A DNA stretch of 64,000 bases from Streptomyces endocoffeicus (GCF_016741935.1 NZ_JAERRG010000017.1:124001-188000); one strand, 5' to 3'. Positions 1-8,989 are shown, counted from the stretch's first letter. Numbers and translations are program-made. Notes: generated from the sequence alone by a model not told the origin.

Positions 1-14
1 GGAGACCTACGGCT

Positions 15-1256
15 ATGGGGCAGGGACGGATACTCAACAGCGGAGCGCGCGTCTTCGGGGCGCTCGTCTGCGCGGTTCTCGGGCTGATCTCGCTGGGATG
101 GATCATCCACGACCTGGACAAGGCCGATGAGGCGAACCATCTGTGGTGGACCTGGGCGGGGCTGCCGTTCCGGGCCACCGGCGGGATCTTCGGCTCCTCC
201 CTGCTCGACCTCGCGCTGCTGCTGGTCTACGCGGTCGTCGGGATCACCGCCCTGCGCTCACCGGCCGCCGCGGGCGCGCTCGGCGCGGTCGCGGTGGTGA
301 CCGTCGCGGTGCGCCTGCCCAGCCTGTGGAACCTGAACTCCGACTGGCTCCAGGGCATCCCCGGCGACCTGAAGACCCGGGCGAATGCCAGCGCCTGGGC
401 GCAGGTGGTGCTCGCGGGGCTGCTGCTGGCCGTCGTGGCCGCCGCCCGCCGCCCCGCCGACCTCGCCGCCGAGCCCGGCCGGCCGGTCTCGCCCGCCGAC
501 CGGCCGCCGGGCCGCCCCGCGCCCGGGGCGGCGGTCGTCGGCGCGCTGTTCCTGGGCGCCATCGGGGCCGTCATGGCCGCCTGGCAGATCTACTGGGCCC
601 AGGAGCGCGGCTGGGAGATCTACAAGTACCTGCTCACCGGCAAGCACACGCTGCCCACCCTGCTCTCGGCGCCCGGTGCCTGGGTCGCGTGGGCGGCGGT
701 GGCGCTGTGTCTGGCCGGAGCGGCCGCCGCGCTCGCGCGCGCCCCGCTGGCGCGCCCGCTGGGGATGGTGGCGGCGGCGCTGGTCACGGTCACGGGGATC
801 AGCGAGGCATCGCTCTACATCAAGCTGGACTATGTGGACCACCTCAGCGATCTGCCGACGGTGGGCGTGCTCAGTGTGCTCACCGGCTTCTTCGAGGCGA
901 TCGCGGGGCTGATCGCCCTGATCGTGCTGGCGCGGCGGGGCGTGGACGAGGACGCCGCAGGCCTCGGGGGCGCTCCGGCATACGGCGGCGGCTATGGCGG
1001 CTACGACGGGAGCTATGACGGGGGCTACGACCCCCAGGGGCCCGGGGGCTACGGGGACGGCTCCGGGGCCGGGGGCTACGGCGGCGGTTACGGCAACAGC
1101 GGCTACGGCGGCGGCTATGGCAACAGCGGTTACGGCAGCGGCGGTTACGCCCCGCCGCCGCCCGCCACTCCGCCGCTGGTGCCCCCGCCGCCCGGCACCC
1201 CGCCCACCGCACCCCCGCCGCCGCCCGCACCCCCGGCCCCGCCACCGGGCTGGTGA
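15..1256 (+). CDS. Polytopic membrane protein with Gly/Tyr- and Pro-rich tail
   Basis: 413 aa; I do not recognise a family. About seven hydrophobic segments lie between residues 10 and 305, with a charged, proline-rich loop near 150-170. From about residue 325 the chain becomes low complexity: repeated Gly-Gly-Tyr-Gly units, including two near-identical GNSGYGGGY-type copies, and then a run of about 45 residues that is mostly proline. A GGAG sits at positions 1-4, ten bases before this ATG, which fits as ribosome binding site. Such Gly/Tyr and Pro tails on actinobacterial membrane proteins are usually cytoplasmic, disordered interaction regions; that role is inference. The gene converges on the S9 peptidase gene, with only a repeat element between the two stops. 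Confidence 0.75.
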   Translation: MGQGRILNSGARVFGALVCAVLGLISLGWIIHDLDKADEANHLWWTWAGLPFRATGGIFGSSLLDLALLLVYAVVGITALRSPAAAGALGAVAVVTVAVRLPSLWNLNSDWLQGIPGDLKTRANASAWAQVVLAGLLLAVVAAARRPADLAAEPGRPVSPADRPPGRPAPGAAVVGALFLGAIGAVMAAWQIYWAQERGWEIYKYLLTGKHTLPTLLSAPGAWVAWAAVALCLAGAAAALARAPLARPLGMVAAALVTVTGISEASLYIKLDYVDHLSDLPTVGVLSVLTGFFEAIAGLIALIVLARRGVDEDAAGLGGAPAYGGGYGGYDGSYDGGYDPQGPGGYGDGSGAGGYGGGYGNSGYGGGYGNSGYGSGGYAPPPPATPPLVPPPPGTPPTAPPPPPAPPAPPPGW

Positions 1257-1265
1257 CGGCGGTTC

Positions 1266-1383
1266 GCGCCCCGAAGGGGCGCGGGGCTGTGTCGATGTGC
1301 GGCTCCGCCGCGTGGGCGCGACCAGCCACGACGCAGCCGCAGACGATCGACGGCAGGTCGGGGCGTTTCCAGCGCAGCGCCTA
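1266..1383. repeat. Interspersed intergenic repeat, family 1, copy A
   Basis: About 118 bp, nearly identical to 34178-34295. It opens with the hairpin GCGCCCC-GAA-GGGGCGC, then a long identical block that includes TGCGGCTCCGCCGCGTGGGC, and ends with TTCCAGCGcAGCGCcTA. It fills the gap between two convergent stops, and its right end supplies the stop codon region of the S9 peptidase gene. Copy B likewise ends on the stop codon of a minus-strand gene. The hairpins suggest a bidirectional terminator. Confidence 0.8.
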
Positions 1384-3543
1384 CCGAAGGCCGAGGGACC
1401 GCTTGAGGAAGTCCACCTGAAGCAGGAGCAGATTCTCCGCGACCTGCTCCTGCGGGGTCATATGGGTCACCCCGGACAGCGGCAGCACCTCATGCGGACG
1501 GCCCGCGGCCAGCAGCGCCGAGGAGAGCCGCAGGGTGTGCGCGGCCACCACGTTGTCGTCCGCCAGACCGTGAATGATCATCATCGGCCGGACGGTCTCC
1601 GCCGCGCCGGACAGCCCCTCGTCGGTCACCAGCGAGTTGGCCGCGTAGACCTCGGGCTGTTCGTCCGGCAGGCCCAGATACCGCTCGGTGTAGTGGGTGT
1701 CGTACAGCCGCAAGTCCGTCACCGGGGCGCCCACCACGCCCGCGTGGAAGACATCGGGGCGGCGCAGCACCGCCAGCGCGGCCAGATAGCCGCCGTAGGA
1801 CCAGCCGCGGATGGCCACCCGGCCGAGGTCCAGCGGATAGCGCCCGGCGAGCGCCGTCACCGCCTCGACCTGGTCCTCCAGCGTGACCGCGGCCAGGTCG
1901 TCGCGCACCGCCTTCTCCCAGGCGGGGGAGCGGCCGGGGGTGCCGCGGCCGTCGGCGACGACCACCGCGAAGCCCTGGTCGGCGAACCACTGCGAGGTGA
2001 GATGGGCGTTGTGTGAGGCGATCACCCGCTGGCCGTGCGGGCCGCCGTAGGGGTCCATCAGGACCGGCAGCGGTCCGTCGCCCTCCTGATAGCCGCTCGG
2101 CAGCAGCACGGCGCACGGGATGTCCCGCTTGCCCGCGAAGACGAGCTCGGGGCGGGCGGTGATGACGGGCCGCTCCGGGTACGCGTCGAGCTCGGCGAGG
2201 CGCTCGGCCGCACCGTGGTCGGCGGGCCGGAGGAGCTCCACGCTCACGCCGGGCCGCTCGAGACCCGTGTACGACAGCGCGATCACCTCACCGCCGCGCA
2301 CGGCGGAGTGGACCGCGGGGAAGGGCCGCTTGCCGACCGGCTCCCAGCCGCCCTGGTCGCCGCTGCCCCGGAACCAGGCGCGGTGGACGGCGATCTCGCC
2401 CGGCTGTTCGGGCAGCGGCGCACCGGCCCCGGGGGAGGCGGAGAACAGCACGTCGTCCGTGCCGATGTCGAGGACCGCGCGCACCTGGAGGGCGCTGGAG
2501 GTCAGCTTGCGGTCGCCGACCATCAGGACCCGGGCGCCCCCTTCGTCCGCGACGCGGACGAGTCGTCCGTCTTCGGTCCAGGCCGGCACCCCGGGGAAAA
2601 GATCCAGCCAAACCGCGTCCTCGTCCACATGGACCGTGCTGGTCCGGCCGCTGTCGGTGTCCACGGCCAGGTAGAGCTGGCTGCGCTGGTCCCTGGCCTG
2701 GACCAGAAGCAGCGGCGGACCGTAGGCCGACCAATGCACCCGCGCGAGGTACGGATAGCGCTCCCGGTCCCACTCGATCTCCGTACGGGAGCCGTCCAGA
2801 CCGAGCAGAACCAGCCGCACCTCCGCGTTGGCGGTGCCCGCGGCGGGATAGGCGACCTCCGCGGGCTCCCGGCCGGGGTGGGCGGGGTCGGCGATCCACC
2901 AGCGCCGTACGGGGGACTCGTCGGCCCTGGCGGCCAGCAGGGCGTCGCTCCGCGGCGACCACCAGAAGCCGCGCGAGCGGTCCATCTCCTCGGCCGCGAT
3001 GAACTCCGCGAGGCCGTAGGTGACGGAGTCCCCCTCCGGCTCGGCGAGCGCCCGGTCCCCCTCGCCGTCCGCGCCGGTGACCCGCAGCGCCCCGCCCGCC
3101 GCGTAGGCGATGTGGCGGCCGTCGGGCGAGGGGCGCGGGTCCACGACCGGGCCGGGGACGCGCAGCTCGCGGGTGGTGCCCGTGGGCAGCTCCGTGGTGA
3201 ACAGCCGCCCGGAGAGGGCGAAGGCGGCCCGCTCGACCGCGGCGTCCACCGCGTAGCCGACCACCCCGGCCGACCCCTCGCGGCTGCGCTCGCGCCGCGC
3301 CCGCTCCTCGGGGGACAGCTGCTCGTCGGCGCCGCCGAGCAGCTCGGCCGGGTCGGCGGCGGGGTACTCGCGCCGCTCTGCGAGGTCGTACACCCACAGC
3401 AGGCCGGTCCGGTCGGTGCCCGAGCGGGAGCGCAGGAAGGCGACGCGTGAATCGTCGGGGGCCACGGCGAGGGCCCTCGGTGTTCCGAGGGTGAAACGTT
3501 GGGTGCGCGCGTGCTGCCGTGGGAACGAGAGCTGTCCGGTCAT
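1381..3543 (-). CDS. Prolyl oligopeptidase family (S9) peptidase, DPP-IV type
   Basis: 720 aa from an ATG whose product begins MTGQLSFPRQHARTQRF, the usual start of Streptomyces homologues; an in-frame extension of 47 codons upstream lacks such similarity. The N-terminal two thirds is a beta-propeller (PD40-like repeats such as DDSRVAFLRS and SPDGRHIAYA). The C-terminal alpha/beta-hydrolase domain has the nucleophile motif GWSYGGY with Ser582, acid Asp662/663 in LADDN, and His694 in THMT. The family cleaves short peptides after proline or alanine. No signal peptide is visible, so it is probably cytoplasmic. It is monocistronic, with a family 1 repeat element directly after the stop. Confidence 0.93.
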   Translation of the reverse strand: MTGQLSFPRQHARTQRFTLGTPRALAVAPDDSRVAFLRSRSGTDRTGLLWVYDLAERREYPAADPAELLGGADEQLSPEERARRERSREGSAGVVGYAVDAAVERAAFALSGRLFTTELPTGTTRELRVPGPVVDPRPSPDGRHIAYAAGGALRVTGADGEGDRALAEPEGDSVTYGLAEFIAAEEMDRSRGFWWSPRSDALLAARADESPVRRWWIADPAHPGREPAEVAYPAAGTANAEVRLVLLGLDGSRTEIEWDRERYPYLARVHWSAYGPPLLLVQARDQRSQLYLAVDTDSGRTSTVHVDEDAVWLDLFPGVPAWTEDGRLVRVADEGGARVLMVGDRKLTSSALQVRAVLDIGTDDVLFSASPGAGAPLPEQPGEIAVHRAWFRGSGDQGGWEPVGKRPFPAVHSAVRGGEVIALSYTGLERPGVSVELLRPADHGAAERLAELDAYPERPVITARPELVFAGKRDIPCAVLLPSGYQEGDGPLPVLMDPYGGPHGQRVIASHNAHLTSQWFADQGFAVVVADGRGTPGRSPAWEKAVRDDLAAVTLEDQVEAVTALAGRYPLDLGRVAIRGWSYGGYLAALAVLRRPDVFHAGVVGAPVTDLRLYDTHYTERYLGLPDEQPEVYAANSLVTDEGLSGAAETVRPMMIIHGLADDNVVAAHTLRLSSALLAAGRPHEVLPLSGVTHMTPQEQVAENLLLLQVDFLKRSLGLR

Positions 3544-3863
3544 AGGGGGAGCGTACGGCTGTCGGATCATCGCGAGGGAGGGTACGGACCGGTAGGCCGG
3601 GCGGGTGTTGCCCCTGGCACGGTCCGGCCGGGACCGCGCCGGTGCCAAGCGGCCCCGGGCGTTGGCGAGATGGCGCATAACCAACGAGAAGTAGCCCCCG
3701 GGGCCGGGAAGTTCGTGCGATCAGGCATGCGCCCCTGTCATGCTCCCGTGCACCGAGTCATGTGCACACCGCCATAGTTATGATCGATTGCGCATAGTGG
3801 GTAGCCCCCCTGTGGCATCTATATGTTGTCCGTCCGAGTGCGTGTAACTGGAGGTGAGCCGCT
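3544..3863. other. Divergent intergenic region with AT-rich promoter patch
   Basis: 320 bases between the divergent S9 peptidase and small membrane protein genes. The right part (about 3770-3830) is AT-rich for this genome and holds a TATGAT (3779-3784) and the segment CTATATG, both candidate -10 elements for the small membrane protein. No convincing -35 is seen. I find no RNA gene or ORF with coding character here. Confidence 0.4.
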
Positions 3864-4058
3864 GTGGCGCTCTCGATCTCGGTGTCAGTGCTGCTGCTGA
3901 TCATCGTCTTCATGCTCGTGAACAAGGCGGGACTGAAGGCGGTTCATGCGGTCGTCTGTGTCCTCCTCGGCTTCTACCTGGCCAGTTCCTCGGTCGCTCC
4001 GACGATCGACGACCTCACCACCAACGTGGCGGACATGATCGGCGGCGTGAAGATCTGA
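3864..4058 (+). CDS. Small conserved membrane protein (64 aa)
   Basis: GTG start preceded by an excellent GGAGGTGA (3850-3857). The 64-residue product has two hydrophobic stretches (about residues 2-17 and 27-43) followed by the conserved-looking segment ASSSVAPTIDDL. I recognise it as a small protein widespread in Streptomyces with no known function. The two helices and short polar end suggest a membrane peptide, perhaps a subunit or modulator, but nothing in the sequence points to a partner. It lies 60 bp before mshB, which appears to have its own leaderless promoter. Confidence 0.8.
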   Translation: MALSISVSVLLLIIVFMLVNKAGLKAVHAVVCVLLGFYLASSSVAPTIDDLTTNVADMIGGVKI

Positions 4059-4108
4059 CCCCGAGCGGGGCCGGGGTGTGCGACCCATGGGCACGTGTGT
4101 GCGAATCG

Positions 4109-4114
4109 TAGGCT
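4109..4114 (+). promoter_or_regulatory. -10 element for leaderless mshB mRNA
   Basis: TAGGCT ends exactly six bases before the mshB ATG at 4121, and no Shine-Dalgarno sequence lies in between. This spacing predicts transcription starting at the A of the start codon. No clear -35 is visible, as is common for Streptomyces housekeeping promoters. Confidence 0.5.
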
Positions 4115-4120
4115 GTGCCC

Positions 4121-5005
4121 ATGACCGTTCTTCCCGCCCGTCGTCTGCTGCTCGTGCACGCACATCCGGACGACGAGTCGATCAACAACGGCGCGACCAT
4201 GGCGAAATATGCCGCCGAGGGCGCACATGTCACCCTGGTGACCTGCACCCTCGGTGAGGAGGGCGAGGTCATCCCGCCTGCCCTCGCGCATCTCGCCGCC
4301 GACCGCGACGACGCGCTCGGTCCGCACCGGATCGGCGAACTCGCCGCGGCCATGGACGCCTTGGGGGTCGGGGACCACCGCTTCCTGGGCGGGCCCGGCC
4401 GCTATCGCGACTCCGGAATGATGGGCGCCCCGCAGAACGACCGGCCGGACTGCTTCTGGCGGGCCGATCTGGACGAGGCCGCCGGGCATCTGGTGGCCGT
4501 GGTCCGCGAGATCCGGCCACAGGTCCTTGTGGCGTACGACACCAATGGGGGCTACGGCCACCCCGACCACATCCAGGCGCACCGCGTGGCGATGCGCGCC
4601 GTGGAGCTGGCCGCCGATCCCGGCTTCCGCCCCGACCTCGGCGAGCCGCACGACATCGCGAAGGTCTACTGGAACTGCGTACCGCGCTCGGCCGTCGAGG
4701 AGGGCTTCGCCCAGCTGCGGGCCGAGGGCCGTGACTCCCTCTTCCCCGGCGTCGCCACGGTGGACGACATCCCCGGGGTCGTGGACGACGCGGACGTCAC
4801 CGCGCTCATCGACGGCGTCCCCCACACCGGGGCGAAGGCCGCGGCGATGCGCGCCCACACCAGCCAGATCGCGGTGGACGGCCCCTTCTTCGCGCTCTCC
4901 AACGACCTGGTCCAGCCGATGTTCCTGCACGAGCACTATCAGCTCGTCAAGGGCGAGGCCGGGGCGGACCGCGAGGACGACCTGTTCGCGGGGGTGACGG
5001 CATGA
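4121..5005 (+). CDS. mshB: GlcNAc-inositol deacetylase of mycothiol biosynthesis, MshB
   Basis: 294 aa; LmbE/PIG-L fold. The N-terminal motif VHAHPDDES carries the zinc ligands and catalytic Asp (H15, D17/D18), and a second metal-binding segment GGYGHPDHIQAH lies near residue 150. The enzyme removes acetate from GlcNAc-Ins, giving GlcN-Ins, the acceptor for cysteine in mycothiol synthesis. I prefer the ATG at 4121 to a GTG two codons upstream because the -10 element is placed for a leaderless start there. The stop overlaps the next gene by ATGA, so the two are translationally coupled. The related Mca amidase is a possible confusion, but the ESINNG motif after PDD fits MshB. Confidence 0.9.
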   Translation: MTVLPARRLLLVHAHPDDESINNGATMAKYAAEGAHVTLVTCTLGEEGEVIPPALAHLAADRDDALGPHRIGELAAAMDALGVGDHRFLGGPGRYRDSGMMGAPQNDRPDCFWRADLDEAAGHLVAVVREIRPQVLVAYDTNGGYGHPDHIQAHRVAMRAVELAADPGFRPDLGEPHDIAKVYWNCVPRSAVEEGFAQLRAEGRDSLFPGVATVDDIPGVVDDADVTALIDGVPHTGAKAAAMRAHTSQIAVDGPFFALSNDLVQPMFLHEHYQLVKGEAGADREDDLFAGVTA

Positions 5006-5370
5006 CGGCCCCGCGCCTGGGCGGATACGCCCTGCTCGCCGTGGCCGGGGCGCTGGTCGGCGCCGCGGGCGCGCTGGTCCAAGCGGCGTGGTTCCCCGGC
5101 GGGTTGCTGCTCGCGCTGCTCGCGGTCGCGGGGCTGTGCTATGGCGGGGTCAAGGCCATGGGCGCCCGGATGGGCGGCGGAGTGCCCGCGGGGGCCTGGA
5201 CGGTGGCCGTGTTGCTGCTCACTTCCTCCCGTCCGGAAGGGGATTTCCTTTTCGGCGCCGGGCTGGGGTCGTACGCTTTCCTCCTCGGCGGGATGTTCAT
5301 CGGTGTGATGTGTGCCACGCTGCCATTGGTGCCGCAACCTCCTGGCCCGCCGGTCCGACTTGGTAAGTGA
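5002..5370 (+). CDS. DUF6113 family membrane protein
   Basis: 122 aa with four predicted transmembrane helices separated by short loops (roughly residues 5-25, 28-48, 60-76 and 84-108) and a short proline-rich C-terminus. It matches the Streptomyces family DUF6113 as I remember it, whose members follow mshB. Function is unknown; the conserved ATGA overlap with mshB suggests co-expression, and M. tuberculosis also has a small membrane protein gene (Rv1171) after mshB. Confidence 0.8.
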   Translation: MTAPRLGGYALLAVAGALVGAAGALVQAAWFPGGLLLALLAVAGLCYGGVKAMGARMGGGVPAGAWTVAVLLLTSSRPEGDFLFGAGLGSYAFLLGGMFIGVMCATLPLVPQPPGPPVRLGK

Positions 5371-5566
5371 CGTGACGTTTTTGGCACGACGTCCTCGGCA
5401 CTCGGAGGCCCATCGGACACACGGCGAAGGGTGCGCCTCGGGCGTACCGGTTGCGGTGATCCGGCGGCCGTCAAGTGCGCGTCCGCACCGCCCAGTATGG
5501 TGGTGCCGCCGCCGAGCCGCCCGCGCGAGGTCTGACGGGCGGCGGAGCTAACTGGGAGAACCTGCT

Positions 5567-7813
5567 TTGAGCCGTGAATCTGACAGTTCGTCCTCCGGGC
5601 CCCGGGAGGGAAGCGGCGGTGCCGCCTACCCGTCGGGCACCCCGCCGTACGGATCCCGCCAGTACCCCTCGCCGAACCCCACGCAGGAGGCGCCGCAGGG
5701 TGCCGCCGAGGATGGGCAGGCGCGTGCCGCGGCCAAGCCGGAGGAGCCGAAGACCGAGACCACGCTGACGACCCGGATCAAGATCAACATTCCGGGGTCG
5801 CGGCCCATTCCGCCGGTGGTCATGCGCACGCCCGTCGCGGAGGACGGCGTACCCGCGCCGCGCTCCGGCGGGGACGACGACGCCGCCGAGCGCACCAGCG
5901 CCCTGCCCCGGGTCGACTTCACGCCGACCCCCGAGCGCGGTGTGCCGGCCGAGCCCGGCGGGGCGAACGAGCCCACCGAGGGCCGGGAGCGGAAGAGCGG
6001 CAAGGGCGACGGCGAGCGGACCAGCGACTGGTTCGCGCCCCGTAGGCCCAGAAGCGGCTCGTCGGCCACCGGCAGCACCCCCAAGCCGACGGTGCCCCCG
6101 GCCCCGGACACCACACAAGGGTTCCCGGCCCCGGACACCACCCAGGGATTCCCCGCGCCCGACACCACACAGGGTTTCCCTTCCCCGGAGACCACGCAGG
6201 GATTCCCCTCGCCGGAGACGACGCAGGGATTCCCGGCGCCGGACACCACGCAGGGGTTCCCGGTGCCGCAGCAGGGCGGCGGCCCCGTCGCCGATCTGCC
6301 GTACTTCACCGACGCCCAGGCGCCGTCCGGCCACCCCGAGCCGACCGGGCCCACCACCGGCCCGGTCACCGGCGACATGTATCTGCCGCCGTCCGGCCCC
6401 GGTGCGGGCCCGCACGACAGCGACCTGCTGGCCGCGCCCGGACCGGGCCCCGCGGGCGGCCCGTACGGCGGTGACCCGACGCCCCCGGGCGGAGTGGGCC
6501 CGCTGGCCGGCGGAGGCCCGGCCGGTCAGCCGCCGACCCCGCCGGGCGGCTCGCCGCTGTCCGGCAGCCTCGGCGCCACCACCGGCGTGGGCCCGCTGAC
6601 CGGCCCCGGTGCGGGCCCCGCGGACCGTCCCGGAGCCGATCCGGCCCCTCCGCTGTTCCGCGACCCCGAGCCCACGCCGACCGGCGGCGTGCCGCCGGAG
6701 CAGATCTCCAGCGACACGCTGGTCAGCGGGGTGCCCGTGGTGCCCTCGGCCGAAGGCCGGGCCAAGCCGCCGTCCCCGCCCGTTCCGGGCGGCCCGGGGG
6801 CCCCGGCGCCCGGCGGCGACAGCGCCCCGGCGCCGTCCGCCCCGAAGGCCGGTAAGTCCAAGAAGAAGAAGGGCCGGTCCAAGGTCGTCATGGCCGGGGG
6901 CCTGCTGTTCGTGATCGCGGGCGGGGCCTACGCGGCCGGTCTGGTGATGAACCACGCCGATGTGCCGAACGGCACCACCGTCCTCGGCGTCGACATCGGC
7001 GGCACCTCCAAGGAGGTCGCCGTCGACAAGCTGGACACCGCGCTGGGCAAGCGCACCACCGCCCCGCTGACGGTGTCGGTCGACGGCCAGGAGAAGGAGA
7101 TCAAGCCCTCCGTCGCGGGCCTGGCGCTCGACACCGAGGCCACGGTCCGGGACGTCGCGGGCCGGGACTACAACCCGGTCACCGTGATCGGCTCGCTCTT
7201 CGGCGGCACCCATGAGGCCGAACCGGCGGTCACCGTCGACGAGGAGAAGCTGCGGGACGCCCTGGAGCGGCTCGCGGGCGACTCCGGCACGGCCCGCGAG
7301 GGCGGCATCAGCTTCACCTCCGGCAAGGCCGTCCCGGTGTACGGCAAGGAGGGCAAGGGGCTGGACGTGGACAAGGCGGTCAAGGCCGTCTCGGACGGGT
7401 TCCAGCTGCGCGCCGAGACCGGCCAGAACAAGGCCATCACCCTGCCGGTCACCATCAAGCGCCCCACGGTCAGCAAGGCCGAGGTGGACCGGAAGCTGAA
7501 GACCTTCGGCGAGCCCGCGATGTCGGGGCTGGTCACGGTCCAGACGGACGCCCAGCACTCGATCCCGTTCGGCCCGGACAAGTCGCTGCCGAAGATCCTC
7601 TCCATGAAGGTGATCGACGGCAAACTGGTGGAGCACTACGACCTGGCCGTCCTCAAGCAGCTCTACGGCAGCACCTTCGACGGCGTTCTGCTCGAGCGGG
7701 GCGATGGCTCCAAGAAGCCCGTCACCCCGGAGGACGTGGAGTCGGCGCTGCGCCAGGCGCTGCTCGGCAAGACGCCCAGCGAGCGCATCGGCGTCATCGG
7801 CAAGGACAACTGA
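5567..7813 (+). CDS. Membrane-anchored protein with YoaR/VanW-N type peptidoglycan-binding domains
   Basis: 748 aa from a TTG start with GGGAG eight bases upstream. Residues 1-430 are a long disordered, Pro/Gly-rich cytoplasmic region containing a six-fold nonapeptide repeat near residues 178-231. A basic stretch (KSKKKKGRSK) precedes one transmembrane helix at about 441-463. The extracytoplasmic part (about 470-748) has two copies of the putative peptidoglycan-binding fold found in YoaR/VanW proteins; the phrases NGTTVLGVDIGGTS and GISFTSGKAVPVYGKEGKGL are typical. The C-terminal VanW domain itself is absent. A role in cell-wall binding is inferred from the family. A strong terminator follows. 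Confidence 0.8.
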   Translation: MSRESDSSSSGPREGSGGAAYPSGTPPYGSRQYPSPNPTQEAPQGAAEDGQARAAAKPEEPKTETTLTTRIKINIPGSRPIPPVVMRTPVAEDGVPAPRSGGDDDAAERTSALPRVDFTPTPERGVPAEPGGANEPTEGRERKSGKGDGERTSDWFAPRRPRSGSSATGSTPKPTVPPAPDTTQGFPAPDTTQGFPAPDTTQGFPSPETTQGFPSPETTQGFPAPDTTQGFPVPQQGGGPVADLPYFTDAQAPSGHPEPTGPTTGPVTGDMYLPPSGPGAGPHDSDLLAAPGPGPAGGPYGGDPTPPGGVGPLAGGGPAGQPPTPPGGSPLSGSLGATTGVGPLTGPGAGPADRPGADPAPPLFRDPEPTPTGGVPPEQISSDTLVSGVPVVPSAEGRAKPPSPPVPGGPGAPAPGGDSAPAPSAPKAGKSKKKKGRSKVVMAGGLLFVIAGGAYAAGLVMNHADVPNGTTVLGVDIGGTSKEVAVDKLDTALGKRTTAPLTVSVDGQEKEIKPSVAGLALDTEATVRDVAGRDYNPVTVIGSLFGGTHEAEPAVTVDEEKLRDALERLAGDSGTAREGGISFTSGKAVPVYGKEGKGLDVDKAVKAVSDGFQLRAETGQNKAITLPVTIKRPTVSKAEVDRKLKTFGEPAMSGLVTVQTDAQHSIPFGPDKSLPKILSMKVIDGKLVEHYDLAVLKQLYGSTFDGVLLERGDGSKKPVTPEDVESALRQALLGKTPSERIGVIGKDN
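6098..6259 (+). repeat. Six tandem 27-bp coding repeats (PAPDTTQGF)
   Basis: Six in-frame copies encode P-[A/S]-P-[D/E]-TTQGF. The copies differ mainly at synonymous positions (for example ACACAAGGG versus ACGCAGGGA) and by the paired A/D to S/E change in copies four and five, so the array is old enough to have drifted and is not an assembly artefact. Confidence 0.95.
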
Positions 7814-7840
7814 CCGGGCCCGTCACGCGCGGTCGGACGA

Positions 7841-7874
7841 CGCGGCCCCCGCCCGGCACCGGGCGGGGGCCGCG
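7841..7874 (+). terminator. Intrinsic terminator hairpin
   Basis: A perfect 15-bp stem (7841-7855 with 7860-7874) with loop GCAC, 27 bases after the stop of the preceding gene. It is followed by pyrimidine-rich sequence with two TTTT runs inside the adjacent duplication. Confidence 0.9.
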
Positions 7875-7880
7875 GCATGT

Positions 7881-7920
7881 CCCGACCTTTTGGGCTCTGT
7901 CCCGACCTTTTGGGCTCTGT
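7881..7920. repeat. Perfect 20-bp tandem duplication
   Basis: CCCGACCTTTTGGGCTCTGT occurs twice head to tail with no mismatch, directly behind the terminator and 98 bp before the ABC transporter operon. The lack of divergence implies a recent slippage event or selection for two identical sites. Confidence 0.95.
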
Positions 7921-7950
7921 CCTTTTCCGGGCCGCGTCACGCCCCCACCC

Positions 7951-7964
7951 ATGACATCTGTCAT
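7951..7964. promoter_or_regulatory. Palindrome upstream of ABC exporter operon; candidate response-regulator site
   Basis: ATGACATCTGTCAT is a perfect 6-bp inverted repeat with a 2-bp centre, 53 bp upstream of the ABC ATPase start. LuxR/NarL-type regulators bind short inverted repeats, and one is encoded downstream in the same gene set, so this is a plausible operator. That assignment is inference. Confidence 0.45.
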
Positions 7965-8017
7965 CCCCAGGTCACGACCGCTGACACTGCCGGGCACCCC
8001 GGCCCTCGGCCAGTCTT

Positions 8018-8989
8018 ATGGCCATGACCGCAACGACCGCTGTTTCCGCCCCCGGCACCGGGGCCGCCACCACGGGCGCCCCGCCCGTGGTCCGCTTCGA
8101 GAAGGTGAACAAGGCCTACGGCAGCGTGCGCGCCGTGACCGATCTCGATCTCACCCTGTACCCGGGGGAGACCGTCGCCCTGCTGGGCCCCAACGGCGCC
8201 GGCAAGTCCTCCAGCCTTGATCTGCTGCTCGGCCTGCGCCAGCCCGACTCGGGTCGGGTGGAGGTCTTCGGCACCACCCCGCGCCAGGCCATCGTCCGCG
8301 GCCGGGTCGGCGCGATGCTCCAGAGCGGCGCCCTGATGGACGAGGTGACGGTCCGCGAGCTGGTGGGGCTGGCCTGCGATCTGCACCCCAAGGGCCATCC
8401 GGTGGACGAGGTGCTGGAGCGGGCCGGGATCGCCGAGATCGCCTCCCGCAAGGTGAACAAGCTCTCCGGCGGCCAGGAGCAGCGGGTGCGCTTCGCGTTC
8501 GCCACCGCAGGCGCCTCCGATCTGATCGTGCTGGACGAGCCCACGACCGGTATGGACGTCTCGTCCCGGCAGACCTTCTGGGGCGCGATGCGGGAGCAGA
8601 CGAGGCAGGGCCGCACCGTCCTGTTCGCCACCCACTACCTCGACGAGGCCGACGCCATCGCCGACCGGGTGGTCGTGTTGCACGGCGGCCGGGTGCTGGC
8701 CGACGGCTCGTCCGCCGAGATCAAGGCGATGGCCGGGGCCCGCCGGATCTCCTTCGAGCTGGACGGGCCGGTCGACGAGCCGGCGCTGCGCGCCCTGCCC
8801 GCGCTGAGCGGGATCGAGATTTCGGGGCGTACCGTACGGATACGGTCCACCGACGCGGACGCGACCGTTCACGCGGTCTACGGGCTCGGGCTCTATCCGC
8901 ACGGGCTCGAGGTCACCGGCCTCGGCCTGGAGCAGGCGTTTCTCGCCATCACCGACGCCGCGACGGCAGCTGAGGAGTCCGCACGATGA
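8018..8989 (+). CDS. ABC-2 type exporter, ATP-binding subunit
   Basis: 323 aa. Walker A GPNGAGKSS at 57-65, signature LSGGQ at 149-153, Walker B LIVLDEP at 169-175, and the switch histidine in LFATHYLDEADAIADR. The DrrA/CcmA-like subfamily exports drugs or lipids together with a separate permease. The permease gene follows with an ATGA overlap, and a histidine kinase and response regulator come next, an arrangement typical of DesK/DesR- or YvfTU-controlled exporters. A second ATG lies two codons into the frame and could be the true start; neither has a clear ribosome binding site. Substrate unknown. Confidence 0.9.
   Translation: MAMTATTAVSAPGTGAATTGAPPVVRFEKVNKAYGSVRAVTDLDLTLYPGETVALLGPNGAGKSSSLDLLLGLRQPDSGRVEVFGTTPRQAIVRGRVGAMLQSGALMDEVTVRELVGLACDLHPKGHPVDEVLERAGIAEIASRKVNKLSGGQEQRVRFAFATAGASDLIVLDEPTTGMDVSSRQTFWGAMREQTRQGRTVLFATHYLDEADAIADRVVVLHGGRVLADGSSAEIKAMAGARRISFELDGPVDEPALRALPALSGIEISGRTVRIRSTDADATVHAVYGLGLYPHGLEVTGLGLEQAFLAITDAATAAEESAR

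Noticed and set aside
6098..6259. CRISPR-like regular repeats
   Set aside because: They are contiguous, in frame, and drift at synonymous sites: coding repeats.
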